From Limanda limanda (lineage: Eukaryota > Chordata > Actinopteri > Pleuronectiformes > Pleuronectidae): a stretch of 64,000 nucleotides of DNA. The notes under the pieces were generated by a model. It made no database searches. It had not been told where the DNA came from and saw only the letters and a list, made by a program, of their open reading frames with translations. Each line of letters begins with the position of its first letter. Within the stretch, counting starts at the first letter, position 1. Made by a program: the position numbers and the translations under genes. The stretch is from positions 1 to 64,000 of the forward strand of contig NW_026870592.1 of NCBI RefSeq assembly GCF_963576545.1. Reading direction: 5' to 3'. Of the stretch, positions 22,051 through 35,914 are shown one piece after another.

Positions 22051-25000
22051 AAATTCTTGAATTTTTCATCACACATCATCCCAAATGTCACTAAACAGCT
22101 GGAAACGGGGAGATAAGCCTTTTTTGGAAGCAATGGTTAACATTTTGAGTTTTTCATCACATATCAGCTCCAGTGTCAGAAAAGCGCTGGAAACAGGGAG
22201 ATCTGCCTTTTTTTGGAAGAAAAGGTTAAATTCTTGAATTTTTCATCACACATCATCCCAAATGTCACTAAACAGCTGGAAACGGGGAGATAAACCTTTT
22301 TTGGAAGCATTGATTTAGATTTCTGACTTTTTCATCACATGTCAGCCCAAGTGTCAGAAAAGCGCTGGAAACAGGGAGATAAGCCTTTTTTGGAAGAAAT
22401 GGTTAAATTCTTGAATTTTTCATCACATATCATCCCAAATGTCACTAAACAGCTGGAAACGGGGAGATAAGCCTTTTTTGGAAGCAATGGTTAACATTTT
22501 GACTTTTTCATCACATATCAGCTCCAGTGTCAGAAAAGCGCTGGAAACAGGGAGATCTGCCTTTTTTTGGAAGAAATGGTTAAATTCTTGAATTTTTTAT
22601 CACAAATCATCCCAAATGTCACTAAACAGCTGGAAACGGGGAGATAAGCCTTTTTTGGAAGCATTGATTAAGATTTCTGACTTTTTCATCACATGTCAGC
22701 CCAAGTGTCAGAAAAGCGCTGGAAACAGGGAGATAAGCCTTTTTTGGAAGAAATGGTTAAATTCTTGAATTTTTCATCACACATCATCCCAAATGTCACT
22801 AAACAGCTGGAAACGGGGAGATAATTCTTTTTTGGAAGCAATGGTTAACATTTTGACATTTTCATCACTTATCAGCTCCAGTGTCAGAAAAGCGCTGGAA
22901 ACAGGGAGATCTGCCTTTTTTTGGAAGAAATGGTTAAATTCTTGAATTTTTTATCACACATCATCACAAATGTCACTAAACAGCTGGAAACGGGGAGATA
23001 AGCCTTTTTTGGAAGCATTGATTAAGATTTCTGACTTTTTCATCACATGTCAGCCCAAGTGTCAGAAAAGCGCTGGAAACAGGGAGATAAGCCTTTTTTG
23101 GAAGAAAAGGTTAAATTCTTGAATTTTTCATCACACAACATCCCAAATGTCACTAAACAGCTGGAAACGGGGAGATAAGCCTTTTTTGGAAGCATTGATT
23201 AAGATTTCTGACTTTTTCATCACATGTCAGCCCAAGTGTCAGAAAAGCGCTGGAAACAGGGAGATCTGCCTTTTTTTGGAAGAAAAGGTTATATTCTTGA
23301 ATTTTTCATCACACATCATCCCAAATGTCACTAAACAGCTGGAAACGGGGAGATAAGCCTTTTTTGGAAGCATTGATTAAGATTTCTGACTTTTTCATCA
23401 CATGTCAGCCCAAGTGTCAGAAAAGCGCTGGAAACAGGGAGATCTGCCTTTTTTTGGAAGAAAAGGTTATATTCTTGAATTTTTCATCACACATCATCCC
23501 AAATGTCACTAAACAGCTGGAAACGGGGAGATTAGCCTTTTTTGGAAGCAATGGTTAACATTTTGACTTTTTCATCACATGTCAGCCTAAGTGTCAGAAA
23601 AGCGCTGGAAACAGGGAGATAAGCCTTTTTTGGAAGAAATGGTTAAATTCTTGAATTTTTCATCACACATCATCCCAAATGTCACTAAACAGCTGGAAAC
23701 GAGGAGATAAGCCTTTTTTGGAAGCATTGATTAAGATTTCTGACTTTTTCATCACATGTCAGCCCAAGTGTCAGAAAAGCGCTGGAAACAGGGAGATCTG
23801 CCTTTTTTTGGAAGAAAAGATTATATTCTTGAATTTTTCATCACACATCATCCCAAATGTCACTAAACAGCTGGAAACGGGGAGATAAGCCTTTTTTGGA
23901 AGCATTGATTAAGATTTCTGACTTTTTCATCACATGTCAGCCCAAGTGTCAGAAAAGCGCTGGAAACAGGGAGATCTGCCTTTTTTTGGAAGAAAAGGTT
24001 ATATTCTTGAATTTTTCATCACACATCATCCCAAATGTCACTAAACAGCTGGAAACGGGGAGATAAGCCTTTTTTGGAAGCATTGATTAAGATTTCTGAC
24101 TTTTTCATCACATGTCAGCCCAAGTGTCAGAAAAGCGCTGGAAACAGGGAGATAAGCCTTTTTTGGAAGAAATGGTCAAATTCTTGAATTTTTCATCACA
24201 CATCATCCCAAATGTCACTAAACAGCTGGAAACGGGGAGATAAGCCTTTTTTGGAAGCAATGGTTAACATTTTGACTTTTTCATCACATATCAGCTCCAG
24301 TGTCAGAAAAGCGCTGGAAACAGGGAGATCTGCCTTTTTTTGGAAGAAAAGGTTAAATTCTTGAATTTTTCATCACACATCATCCCAAATGTCACTAAAC
24401 AGCTGGAAACGGGGAGATAAGCCTTTTTTGGAAGCAATGGTTAACATTTTGACATTTTCATCACTTATCAGCTCCAGTGTCAGAAAAGCGTTGGAAACAG
24501 GGAGATCTGCCTTTTTTTGGAAGAAATGGTTAAATTCTTGAATTTTTTATCACACATCATCCCAAATGTCACTAAACAGCTGGAAACGGGGAGATAAGCC
24601 TTTTTTGGAAGCATTGATTAAGATTTCTGACTTTTTCATCACATGTCAGCCCAAGTGTCAGAAAAGCGCTGGAAACAGGGAGATAAGACTTTTTTGGAAG
24701 AAATGGTTAAATTCTTGAATTTTTCATCACACATCATCCCAAATGTCACTAAACAGCTGGAAACGGGGAGATAAGCCTTTTTTGGAAGCAATGGTTAACA
24801 TTTTGACTTTTTCATCACATATCAGCTCCAGTGTCAGAAAAGCGCTGGAAACAGGGAGATCTGCCTTTTTTTGGAAGAAAAGGTTAAATTCTTGAATTTT
24901 TCATCACACATCATCCCAAATGTCACTAAACAGCTGGAAACGGGGAGATAAGCCTTTTTTGGAAGCATTGATTAAGATTTCTGACTTTTTCATCACATGT

Positions 25001-28000
25001 CAGCCCAAGTGTCAGAAAAGCGCTGGAAACAGGGAGATAAGCCTTTTTTGGAAGAAATGGTTAAATTCTTGAATTTTTCATCACACATCATCCCAAATGT
25101 CACTAAACAGCTGGAAACGGGGAGATAAGCCTTTTTTGGAAGCATTGATTAAGATTTCTGACTTTTCATCACATGTCAGCCCAAGTGTCAGAAAAGCGCT
25201 GGAAACAGGGAGATCTGCCTTTTTTTGGAAGAAAAGGTTATTTTCTTGAATTTTTCATCACACATCATCCCAAATGTCACTAAACAGCTGGAAAACGGGG
25301 AGATAAGCCTTTTTTGGAAGCAATGGTTAACATTTTGACTTTTTCATCACATGTCAGCCTAAGTGTCAGAAAAGCGCTGGAAACAGGGAGATAAGCCTTT
25401 TTTGGAAGAAATGGTTAAATTCTTGAATTTTTCATCACACATTATCCCAAATGTCACTAAACAGCTGGAAACGGGGAGATAAGCCTTTTTTGGAAGCATT
25501 GATTAAGATTTCTGACTTTTTCATCACTTGTCAGCCCAAGTGTCAGAAAAGCGCTGGAAACAGGGAGATCTGCCTTTTTTTGGAAGAAATGGTTAAATTC
25601 TTGAATTTTTCATCACACATCATCCCAAATGTCACTAAACAGCTGGAAACGGGGAGATAAGCCTTTTTTGAAGCAATGATTAAGATTTCTGACTTTTTCA
25701 TCACATGTCAGCCCAAGTGTCAGAAAAGCGCTGGAAACAGGGAGATAAGCCTTTTTTGGAAGAAAAGGTTAAATTCTTGAATTTTTCATCACACATCATC
25801 CCAAATGTCACTAAACAGCTGGAAACGGGGAGATAAGCCTTTTTTGGAAGCAATGGTTAACATTTTGACTTTTTCATCACATGTCAGCCCAAGTGTCAGA
25901 AAAGCGCTGGAAACAGGGAGATCTGCCTTTTTTTGGAAGAAAAGATTATATTCTTGAATTTTTCATCACACATCATCCCAAATGTCACTAAACAGCTGGA
26001 AACGGGGAGATAAGCCTTTTTTGGAAGCAATGGTTAACATTTTGACTTTTTCATCACATGTCAGCCCAAGTGTCAGAAAAGCGCTGGAAACAGGGAGATA
26101 AGCCTTTTTTGGAAGAAATGGTTAAATTCTTGAATTTTTCATCACACATCATCCCAAATGTCACTAAACAGCTGGAAACGGGGAGATAAGCCTTTTTTGG
26201 AAGCAATGGTTAACATTTTGACTTTTTCATCACATATCAGCTCCAGTGTCAGAAAAGCGCTGGAAACAGGGAGATCTGCCTTTTTTTGGAAGAAATGGTT
26301 AAATTCTTGAATTTTTTATCACACATCATCCCAAATGTCACTAAACAGCTGGAAACGGGGAGATAAGCCTTTTTTGGAAGCATTGATTAAGATTTCTGAC
26401 TTTTTCATCACATGTCAGCCCAAGTGTCAGAAAAGCGCTGGAAACAGGGAGATCTGCCTTTTTTTGGAAGAAAAGGTTATATTCTTGAATTTTTCATCAC
26501 ACATCATCCCAAATGTCACTAAACAGCTGGAAACGGGGAGATAAGCCTTTTTTGGAAGCATTGATTAAGATTTCTGACTTTTTCATCACATGTCAGCCCA
26601 AGTGTCAGAAAAGCGCTGGAAACAGGGAGATCTGCCTATTTTTGGAAGAAAAGGTTATATTCTTGAATTTTTCATCACACATCATCCCAAATGTCACTAA
26701 ACAGCTGGAAACGGGGAGATAAGCCTTTTTTGGAAGCAATGGTTAACATTTTGACTTTTTCATCACATATCAGCTCCAGTGTCAGAAAAGCGCTGGAAAC
26801 AGGGAGATCTGCCTTTTTTTGGAAGAAAAGGTTAAATTCTTGAATTTTTCATCACACATCATCCCAAATGTCACTAAACAGCTGGAAACGGGGAGATAAG
26901 CCTTTTTTGGAAGCATTGATTAAGATTTTTGACTTTTTCATCACATGTCAGCCCAAGTGTCAGAAAAGCGCTGGAAACAGGGAGATAAGCCTTTTTTGGA
27001 AGAAATGGTTAAATTCTTGAATTTTTCATCACACATCATCCCAAATGTCACTAAACAGCTGGAAACGGGGAGATAAGCCTTTTTTGGAAGCATTGATTAA
27101 GATTTCTGACTTTTTCATCACATGTCAGCCCAAGTGTCAGAAAAGCGCTGGAAACAGGGAGATAAGCCTTTTTTGGAAGAAATGGTTAAATTCTTGAATT
27201 TTTCATCACACATCATCCCAAATGTCACTAAACAGCTGGAAACGGGGAGATAAGCCTTTTTTGGAAGCAATGGTTAACATTTTGACTTTTTCATCACATA
27301 TCAGCTCCAGTGTCAGAAGAGCGCTGGAAACAGGGAGATCTGCCTTTTTTTGGAAGAAAAGGTTAAATTCTTGAATTTTTCATCTCACATCATCCCAAAT
27401 GTCACTAAACAGCTGGAAACGGGGAGATAAGCCTTTTTTGGAAGCATTGATTAAGATTTCTGACTTTTTCATCACATGTCAGCCCAAGTGTCAGAAAAGC
27501 GCTGGAAACAGGGAGATCTGCCTATTTTTGGAAGAAAAGGTTATATTCTTGAATTTTTCATCACACATCATCCCAAATGTCACTAAACAGCTGGAAACGG
27601 GGAGATAAGCCTTTTTTGGAAGCAATGGTTAACATTTTGACTTTTTCATCACATATCAGCTCCAGTGTCAGAAAAGCGCTGGAAACAGGGAGATCTGCCT
27701 TTTTTTGGAAGAAAAGGTTAAATTCTTGAATTTTTCATCACACATCATCCCAAATGTCACTAAACAGCTGGAAACGGGGAGATAAGCCTTTTTTGGAAGC
27801 ATTGATTAAGATTTCTGACTTTTTCATCACATGTCAGCCCAAGTGTCAGAAAAGCGCTGGAAACAGGGAGATAAGCCTTTTTTGGAAGAAATGGTTAAAT
27901 TCTTGAATTTTTCATCACACATCATCCCAAATGTCACTAAACAGCTGGAAACGGGGAGATAAGCCTTTTTTGGAAGCATTGATTAAGATTTCTGACTTTT

Positions 28001-31000
28001 TCATCACATGTCAGCCCAAGTGTCAGAAAAGCGCTGGAAACAGGGAGATAAGCCTTTTTTGGAAGAAATGGTTAAATTCTTGAATTTTTCATCACACATC
28101 ATCCCAAATGTCACTAAACAGCTGGAAACGGGGAGATAAGCCTTTTTTGGAAGCAATGGTTAACATTTTGACTTTTTCATCACATATCAGCTCCAGTGTC
28201 AGAAGAGCGCTGGAAACAGGGAGATCTGCCTTTTTTTGGAAGAAAAGGTTAAATTCTTGAATTTTTCATCTCACATCATCCCAAATGTCACTAAACAGCT
28301 GGAAACGGGGAGATAAGCCTTTTTTGGAAGCATTGATTAAGATTTCTGACTTTTTCATCACATGTCAGCCCAAGTGTCAGAAAAGCGCTGGAAACAGGGA
28401 GATAAGCCTTTTTTGGAAGAAATGGTTAAATTCTTGAATTTTTCATCACACATCATCCCAAATGTCACTAAACAGCTGGAAACGGGGAGATAAGCCTTTT
28501 TTGGAAGCATTGATTAAGATTTCTGACTTTTTCATCACATGTCAGCCCAAGTGTCAGAAAAGCGCTGGAAACAGGGAGATCTGCCTTTTTTTGGAAGAAA
28601 AGGTTATATTCTTGAGTTTTTCATCACACATCATCCCAAATGTCACTAAACAGCTGGAAACTGGGAGATAAGCCTTTTTTGGAAGCAATGGTTAACATTT
28701 TGACTTTTTCATCACATATCAGCTCCAGTGTCAGAAAAGCGCTGGAAACAGGGAGATCTGCCTTTTTTTGGAAGAAAAGGTTAAATTCTTGAATTTTTCA
28801 TCACACATCATCCCAAATGTCACTAAACAGCTGGAAACGGGGAGATAAGCCTTTTTTGGAAGCATTGATTAAGATTTCTGACTTTTCCATCACATGTCAG
28901 CCCAAGTGTCAGAAAAGCGCTGGAAACAGGGAGATAAGCCTTTTTTGGAGGAAATGGTTAAATTCTTGAATTTTTCATCACACATCATCCCAAATGTCAC
29001 TAAACAGCTGGAAACGGGGAGATAAGCCTTTTTTGGAAGCATTGATTAAGATTTCTGACTTTTTCATCACATGTCAGCCCAAGTGTCAGAAAAGCGCTGG
29101 AAACAGGGAGATAAGCCTTTTTTGGAAGAAATGGTTAAATTCTTGAATTTTTCATCACACATCATCCCAAATGTCACTAAACAGCTGGAAACGGGGAGAT
29201 AAGCCTTTTTTGGAAGCATTGATTAAGATTTCTGACTTTTTCAGCACATGTCAGCCCAAGTGTTAGAAAAGCGCTGGAAACAGGGAGATCTGCCTTTTTT
29301 TGGAAGAAAAGGTTATATTCTTGAATTTTTCATCACACATCATCCCAAATGTCACTAAACAGATGGAAACGGGGAGATAAGCCTTTTTTGGAAGCAATGA
29401 TTAAGATTTCTGACTTTTTCATCACATGTCAGCCCAAGTGTCAGAAAAGCGCTGGAAACAGGGAGATAAGCCTTTTTTGGAAGAAATGGTTAAATTCTTG
29501 AATTTTTCATCACATATCATCCCAAATGTCACTAAACAGCTGGAAACGGGGAGATAAGCCTTTTTTGGAAGCATTGATTAAGATTTCTGACTTTTTCATC
29601 ACATGTCAGCCCAAGTGTCAGAAAAGCGCTGGAAACAGGGAGATCTGCCTTTTTTTTGGAAGAAATGGTTATATTCTTGAATTTTTCATCACACATCATC
29701 CCAAATGTCACTAAACAGCTGGAAACGGGGAGATAAGCCTTTTTTGGAAGCAATGGTTAACATTTTGACTTTTTCATCACATATCAGCTCCAGTGTTAGA
29801 AAAGCGCTGGAAACAGGTAGATCTGCCTTTTTTTGGAAGAAAAGGTTAAATTCTTGAATTTTTCATCACACATCATCCCAAATGTCACTAAACAGCTGGA
29901 AACGGGGAGATAAGCCTTTTTTGGAAGCATTGATTAAGATTTCTGACTTTTTCATCACATGTCAGCCCAAGTGTCAGAAAAGCGCTGGAAACAGGGAGAT
30001 CTGCCTTTTTTTTGGAAGAAAAGGTTATATTCTTGAATTTTTCATCACACATCATCCCAAATGTCACTAAACAGCTGGAAACGGGGAGATAAGCCTTTTT
30101 TGGAAACATTGATTAAGATTTCTGACTTTTTCATCACATGTCAGCCCAAGTGTCAGAAAAGCGCTGGAAACAGGGAGATAAGCCTTTTTTGGAAGAAATG
30201 GTTAAATTCTTGAATTTTTCATCACACATCATCCCAAATGTCACTAAACAGCTGGAAACGGGGAGATAAGCCTTTTTTGGAAGCAATGGTTAACATTTTG
30301 ACTTTTTCATCACATATCAGCTCCAGTGTCAGAAAAGCGCTGGAAACAGGGAGATCTGCCTTTTTTTGGAAGAAAAGGTTAAATTCTTGAATTTTTCATT
30401 ACACATCATCCCAAATGTCACTAAACAGCTGGAAACGGGGAGATAAGCCTTTTTTGGAAGCATTGATTAAGATTTCTGACTTTTTCATCACATGTCAGCC
30501 CAAGTGTCAGAAAAGCGCTGGAAACAGGGAGATAAGCCTTTTTTGGAAGAAATGGTTAAATTCTTGAATTTTTCATCACACATCATCCCAAATGTCACTA
30601 AACAGCTGGAAACGGGGAGATAAGCCTTTTTTGGAAGCATTGATTAAGATTTCTGACTTTTTCATCTCATGTCAGCCCAAGTGTCAGAAAAGCGCTGGAA
30701 ACAGGGAGATAAGCCTTTTTTGGAAGAAATGGTTAAATTATTGAATTTTTCATCACACATCATCCCAAATGTCACTAAACAGCTGGAAACGGGGAGATAA
30801 GCCTTTTTTGGAAGCATTGATTAAGATTTCTGACTTTTTCATCACATGTCAGCCCAAGTGTCAGAAAAGCGCTGGAAACAGGGAGATCTGCCTTTTTTTG
30901 GAAGAAAAGGTTATATTCTTGAATTTTTCATCACACATCATCCCAAATGTCACTAAACAGCTGGAAACGGGGAGATAAGCCTTTTTTGGAAGCATTGATT

Positions 31001-31160
31001 AAGATTTCTGACTTTTTCATCACATGTCAGCCCAAGTGTCAGAAAAGCGCTGGAAACAGGGAGATAAGCCTTTTTTGGAAGAAATGGTTAAATTCTTGAA
31101 TTTTTCATCACACATCATCCCAAATGTCACTAAACAGCTGGAAACGGGGAGATAAGCCTT
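22050..31160 (+). repeat. Giant duplication, unit copy 2 (~9.1 kb)
   Basis: This is the partner of 11.23-21.23 kb. It is about 889 bp shorter, which equals the sum of the whole-monomer offset changes (+177, +354, -531, -533, -356). It includes the third copy of the 18-monomer repeat at 23327-25855, which alone has an extra A3B3-A1B1 pair near 24.77-25.13 kb and the variant gataagacttttttgg near 24685. Private differences from copy 1 are few, for example catcacaaatg near 22962, gattaagatttttgac near 26927 and a six-T tttttttgaagc counterpart near 25665. Confidence 0.92.
29362..30620 (+). repeat. Seven-monomer block, copy 3 of 3
   Basis: This copy carries cagatggaaac, eight-T B halves, aggtagatctgcc, ggaaacattg and ttttcattac like the blocks at 7911 and 19080. 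It differs by catcacatatcagctcc with gtgttag near 29780-29797, where the other two have catcacaaatcagctcc, and by a six-T A half near 30447. Confidence 0.9.
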
Positions 31161-32898
31161 TTTTGGAAGCAATGGTTAACATTTTGACTTTTTCATCACA
31201 TATCAGCTCCAGTGTCAGAAAAGCGCTGGAAACAGGGAGATCTGCCTTTTTTTGGAAGAAACGGTTAAATTCTTGAATTTTTCATTACACATCATCCCAA
31301 ATGTCACTAAACAGCTGGAAACGGGGAGATAAGCCTTTTTTGGAAGCATTGATTAAGATTTCTGACTTTTTCATCACATGTCAGCCCAAGTGTCAGAAAA
31401 GCGCTGGAAACAGGGAGATAAGCCTTTTTTGGAAGAAATGGTTAAATTCTTGAATTTTTCATCACACATAATCCCAAATGTCACTAAACAGCTGGAAACG
31501 GGGAGATAAGCCTTTTTTGGAAGCATTGATTAAGATTTCTGACTTTTTCATCTCATGTCAGCCCAAGTGTCAGAAAAGCGCTGGAAACAGGGAGATAAGC
31601 CTTTTTTGGAAGAAATGGTTAAATTCTTGAATTTTTCATCACACATCATCCCAAATGTCACTAAACAGCTGGAAACGGTGAGATAAGCCTTTTTTGGAAG
31701 CATTGATTAAGATTTCTGACTTTTTCATCACATGTCAGCCCAAGTGTCAGAAAAGCGCTGGAAACAGGGAGATCTGCCTTTTTTTGGAAGAAAAGGTTGT
31801 ATTCTTGAATTTTTCATCACACATCATCCCAAATGTCACTAAACAGCTGGAAACGGGGAGATAAGCCTTTTTTGGAAGCAATGGTTAACATTTTGACTTT
31901 TTCATCACATATCAGCTCCAGTGTCAGAAAAGCGCTGGAAACAGGTAGATCTGCCTTTTTTTGGAAGAAAAGGTTAAATTCTTGAATTTTTCATCACACA
32001 TCATCCCAAATGTCACTAAACAGCTGGAAACGGGGAGATAAGCCTTTTTTGGAAGCATTGATTAAGATTTCTGACTTTTTCATCACATGTCAGCCCAAGT
32101 GTCAGAAAAGCGCTGGAAACAGGGAGATAAGCCTTTTTTGGAAGAAATGGTTAAATTCTTGAATTTTTCATCACACATCATCCCAAATGTCACTAAACAG
32201 CTGGAAACGGGGAGATAAGCCTTTTTTGGAAGCATTGATTAAGATTTCTGACTTTTTCATCACATGTCAGCCCAAGTGTCAGAAAAGCGCTGGAAACAGG
32301 GAGATAAGCCTTTTTTGGAAGAAATGGTTAAATTCTTGAATTTTTCATCACACATCATCCCAAATGTCACTAAACAGCTGGAAACGGGGAGATAAGCCTT
32401 TTTTGGAAGCATTGATTAAGATTTCTGACTTTTTCATCACATGTCAGCCCAAGTGTCAGAAAAGCGCTGGAAACAGGGAGATCTGTCTTTTTTTGGAAGA
32501 AAAGGTTATATTCTTGAATTTTTCATCACACATCATCCCAAATGTCACTAAACAGCTGGAAACGGGGAGATAAGCCTTTTTTGGAAGCATTGATTAAGAT
32601 TTCTGACTTTTTCATCACATGTCAGCCCAAGTGTCAGAAAAGCGCTGGAAACAGGGAGATCTGCCTTTTTTTGGAAGAAAAGGTTATTTTCTTGAATTTT
32701 TCATCACACATCATCCCAAATGTCACTAAACAGCTGGAAACGGGGAGATAAGCCTTTTTTGGAAGCATTGATTAAGATTTCTGACTTTTTCATCACATGT
32801 CAGCCCAAGTGTCAGAAAAGCGCTGGAAACAGGGAGATAAGCCTTTTTTGGAAGAAATGGTTAAATTCTTGAATTTTTCATCACACATCATCCCAAAT
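31126..32898 (+). repeat. Ten-monomer HOR (1774 bp), copy 1
   Basis: The order is A3B3-A1B1-A1B1-A1B2-A3B3-A1B1-A1B1-A1B2-A1B2-A1B1. Tags are gaaacggttaaattc with ttttcattac (31258), cacataatccc (31466), ttcatctcatgtc (31548), ggttgtattc (31796), aggtagatctgcc (31944) and ggttattttc (32687). The first three monomers resemble the A3B3(cattac)-A1B1-A1(tctcatg)B1 string at 20.34-20.84 kb, so the HOR probably grew from that type of segment. Confidence 0.88.
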
Positions 32899-34140
32899 GT
32901 CACTAAACAGCTGGAAACGGGGAGATAAGCCTTTTTTGGAAGCAATGGTTAACATTTTGACTTTTTCATCACATATCAGCTCCAGTGTCAGAAAAGCGCT
33001 GGAAACAGGGAGATCTGCCTTTTTTTGGAAGAAACGGTTAAATTCTTGAATTTTTCATTACACATCATCCCAAATGTCACTAAACAGCTGGAAACGGGGA
33101 GATAAGCCTTTTTTGGAAGCATTGATTAAGATTTCTGACTTTTTCATCACATGTCAGCCCAAGTGTCAGAAAAGCGCTGGAAACAGGGAGATAAGCCTTT
33201 TTTGGAAGAAATGGTTAAATTCTTGAATTTTTCATCACACATAATCCCAAATGTCACTAAACAGCTGGAAACGGGGAGATAAGCCTTTTTTGGAAGCATT
33301 GATTAAGATTTCTGACTTTTTCATCTCATGTCAGCCCAAGTGTCAGAAAAGCGCTGGAAACAGGGAGATAAGCCTTTTTTGGAAGAAATGGTTAAATTCT
33401 TGAATTTTTCATCACACATCATCCCAAATGTCACTAAACAGCTGGAAACGGGGAGATAAGCCTTTTTTGGAAGCATTGATTAAGATTTCTGACTTTTTCA
33501 TCACATGTCAGCCCAAGTGTCAGAAAAGCGCTGGAAACAGGGAGATCTGCCTTTTTTTGGAAGAAAAGGTTATATTCTTGAATTTTTCATCACACATCAT
33601 CCCAAATGTCACTAAACAGCTGGAAACGGGGAGATAAGCCTTTTTTGGAAGCATTGATTAAGATTTCTGACTTTTTCATCACATGTCAGCCCAAGTGTCA
33701 GAAAAGCGCTGGAAACAGGGAGATAAGCCTTTTTTTGGAAGAAATGGTTAAATTCTTGAATTTTTCATCACACATCATCCCAAATGTCACTAAACAGCTG
33801 GAAACGGGGAGATAAGCCTTTTTTGGAAGCATTGATTAAGATTTCTGACTTTTTCATCACATGTCAGCCCAAGTGTCAGAAAAGCGCTGGAAACAGGGAG
33901 ATCTGCCTTTTTTTGGAAGAAAAGGTTATTTTCTTGAATTTTTCATCACACATCATCCCAAATGTCACTAAACAGCTGGAAACGGGGAGATAAGCCTTTT
34001 TTGGAAGCATTGATTAAGATTTCTGACTTTTTCATCACATGTCAGCCCAAGTGTCAGAAAAGCGCTGGAAACAGGGAGATAAGCCTTTTTTGGAAGAAAT
34101 GGTTAAATTCTTGAATTTTTCATCACACATCATCCCAAAT
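32899..34140 (+). repeat. Ten-monomer HOR, copy 2 with three monomers deleted (1242 bp)
   Basis: The order is A3B3-A1B1-A1B1-A1B2-A1B6-A1B2-A1B1. The tags gaaacgg (33032), cacataatccc, ttcatctcatgtc and ggttattttc (33927) match the neighbouring copies. Relative to the 1774-bp copies, three monomers are missing from the middle. The B6 half near 33725 combines agataagcc with seven T. Confidence 0.87.
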
Positions 34141-35914
34141 GTCACTAAACAGCTGGAAACGGGGAGATAAGCCTTTTTTGGAAGCAATGGTTAACATTTT
34201 GACTTTTTCATCACATATCAGCTCCAGTGTCAGAAAAGCGCTGGAAACAGGGAGATCTGCCTTTTTTTGGAAGAAACGGTTAAATTCTTGAATTTTTCAT
34301 TACACATCATCCCAAATGTCACTAAACAGCTGGAAACGGGGAGATAAGCCTTTTTTGGAAGCATTGATTAAGATTTCTGACTTTTTCATCACATGTCAGC
34401 CCAAGTGTCAGAAAAGCGCTGGAAACAGGGAGATAAGCCTTTTTTGGAAGAAATGGTTAAATTCTTGAATTTTTCATCACACATAATCCCAAATGTCACT
34501 AAACAGCTGGAAACGGGGAGATAAGCCTTTTTTGGAAGCATTGATTAAGATTTCTGACTTTTTCATCTCATGTCAGCCCAAGTGTCAGAAAAGCGCTGGA
34601 AACAGGGAGATAAGCCTTTTTTGGAAGAAATGGTTAAATTCTTGAATTTTTCATCACACATCATCCCAAATGTCACTAAACAGCTGGAAACGGGGAGATA
34701 AGCCTTTTTTGGAAGCATTGATTAAGATTTCTGACTTTTTCATCACATGTCAGCCCAAGTGTCAGAAAAGCGCTGGAAACAGGGAGATCTGCCTTTTTTT
34801 GGAAGAAAAGGTTGTATTCTTGAATTTTTCATCACACATCATCCCAAATGTCACTAAACAGCTGGAAACGGGGAGATAAGCCTTTTTTGGAAGCAATGGT
34901 TAACATTTTGACTTTTTCATCACATATCAGCTCCAGTGTCAGAAAAGCGCTGGAAACAGGTAGATCTGCCTTTTTTTGGAAGAAAAGGTTAAATTCTTGA
35001 ATTTTTCATCACACATCATCCCAAATGTCACTAAACAGCTGGAAACGGGGAGATAAGCCTTTTTTGGAAGCATTGATTAAGATTTCTGACTTTTTCATCA
35101 CATGTCAGCCCAAGTGTCAGAAAAGCGCTGGAAACAGGGAGATAAGCCTTTTTTGGAAGAAATGGTTAAATTCTTGAATTTTTCATCACACATCATCCCA
35201 AATGTCACTAAACAGCTGGAAACGGGGAGATAAGCCTTTTTTGGAAGCATTGATTAAGATTTCTGACTTTTTCATCACATGTCAGCCCAAGTGTCAGAAA
35301 AGCGCTGGAAACAGGGAGATAAGCCTTTTTTGGAAGAAATGGTTAAATTCTTGAATTTTTCATCACACATCATCCCAAATGTCACTAAACAGCTGGAAAC
35401 GGGGAGATAAGCCTTTTTTGGAAGCATTGATTAAGATTTCTGACTTTTTCATCACATGTCAGCCCAAGTGTCAGAAAAGCGCTGGAAACAGGGAGATCTG
35501 CCTTTTTTTGGAAGAAAAGGTTATATTCTTGAATTTTTCATCACACATCATCCCAAATGTCACTAAACAGCTGGAAACCGGGAGATAAGCCTTTTTTGGA
35601 AGCATTGATTAAGATTCCTGACTTTTTCATCACATGTCAGCCCAAGTGTCAGAAAAGCGCTGGAAACAGGGAGATAAGCCTTTTTTTGGAAGAAATGGTT
35701 AAATTCTTGAATTTTTCATCACACATCATCCCAAATGTCACTAAACAGCTGGAAACGGGGAGATAAGCCTTTTTTGGAAGCATTGATTAAGATTTCTGAC
35801 TTTTTCATCACATGTCAGCCCAAGTGTCAGAAAAGCGCTGGAAACAGGGAGATCTGCCTTTTTTTGGAAGAAAAGGTTATATTCTTGAATTTTTCATCAC
35901 ACATCATCCCAAAT
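34141..35914 (+). repeat. Ten-monomer HOR (1774 bp), copy 3
   Basis: This copy repeats copy 1 at an offset of 3015 bp (17 monomers) through gaaacgg, cacataatccc, ttcatctcatgtc, ggttgtattc (34812) and aggtagatctgcc (34959). Its last part instead follows copy 2, with a B6 half near 35675. Private variants are gaaaccgggag (35576), gattcctgac (35614) and, just after, gagatcagcc (35938). Confidence 0.88.
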
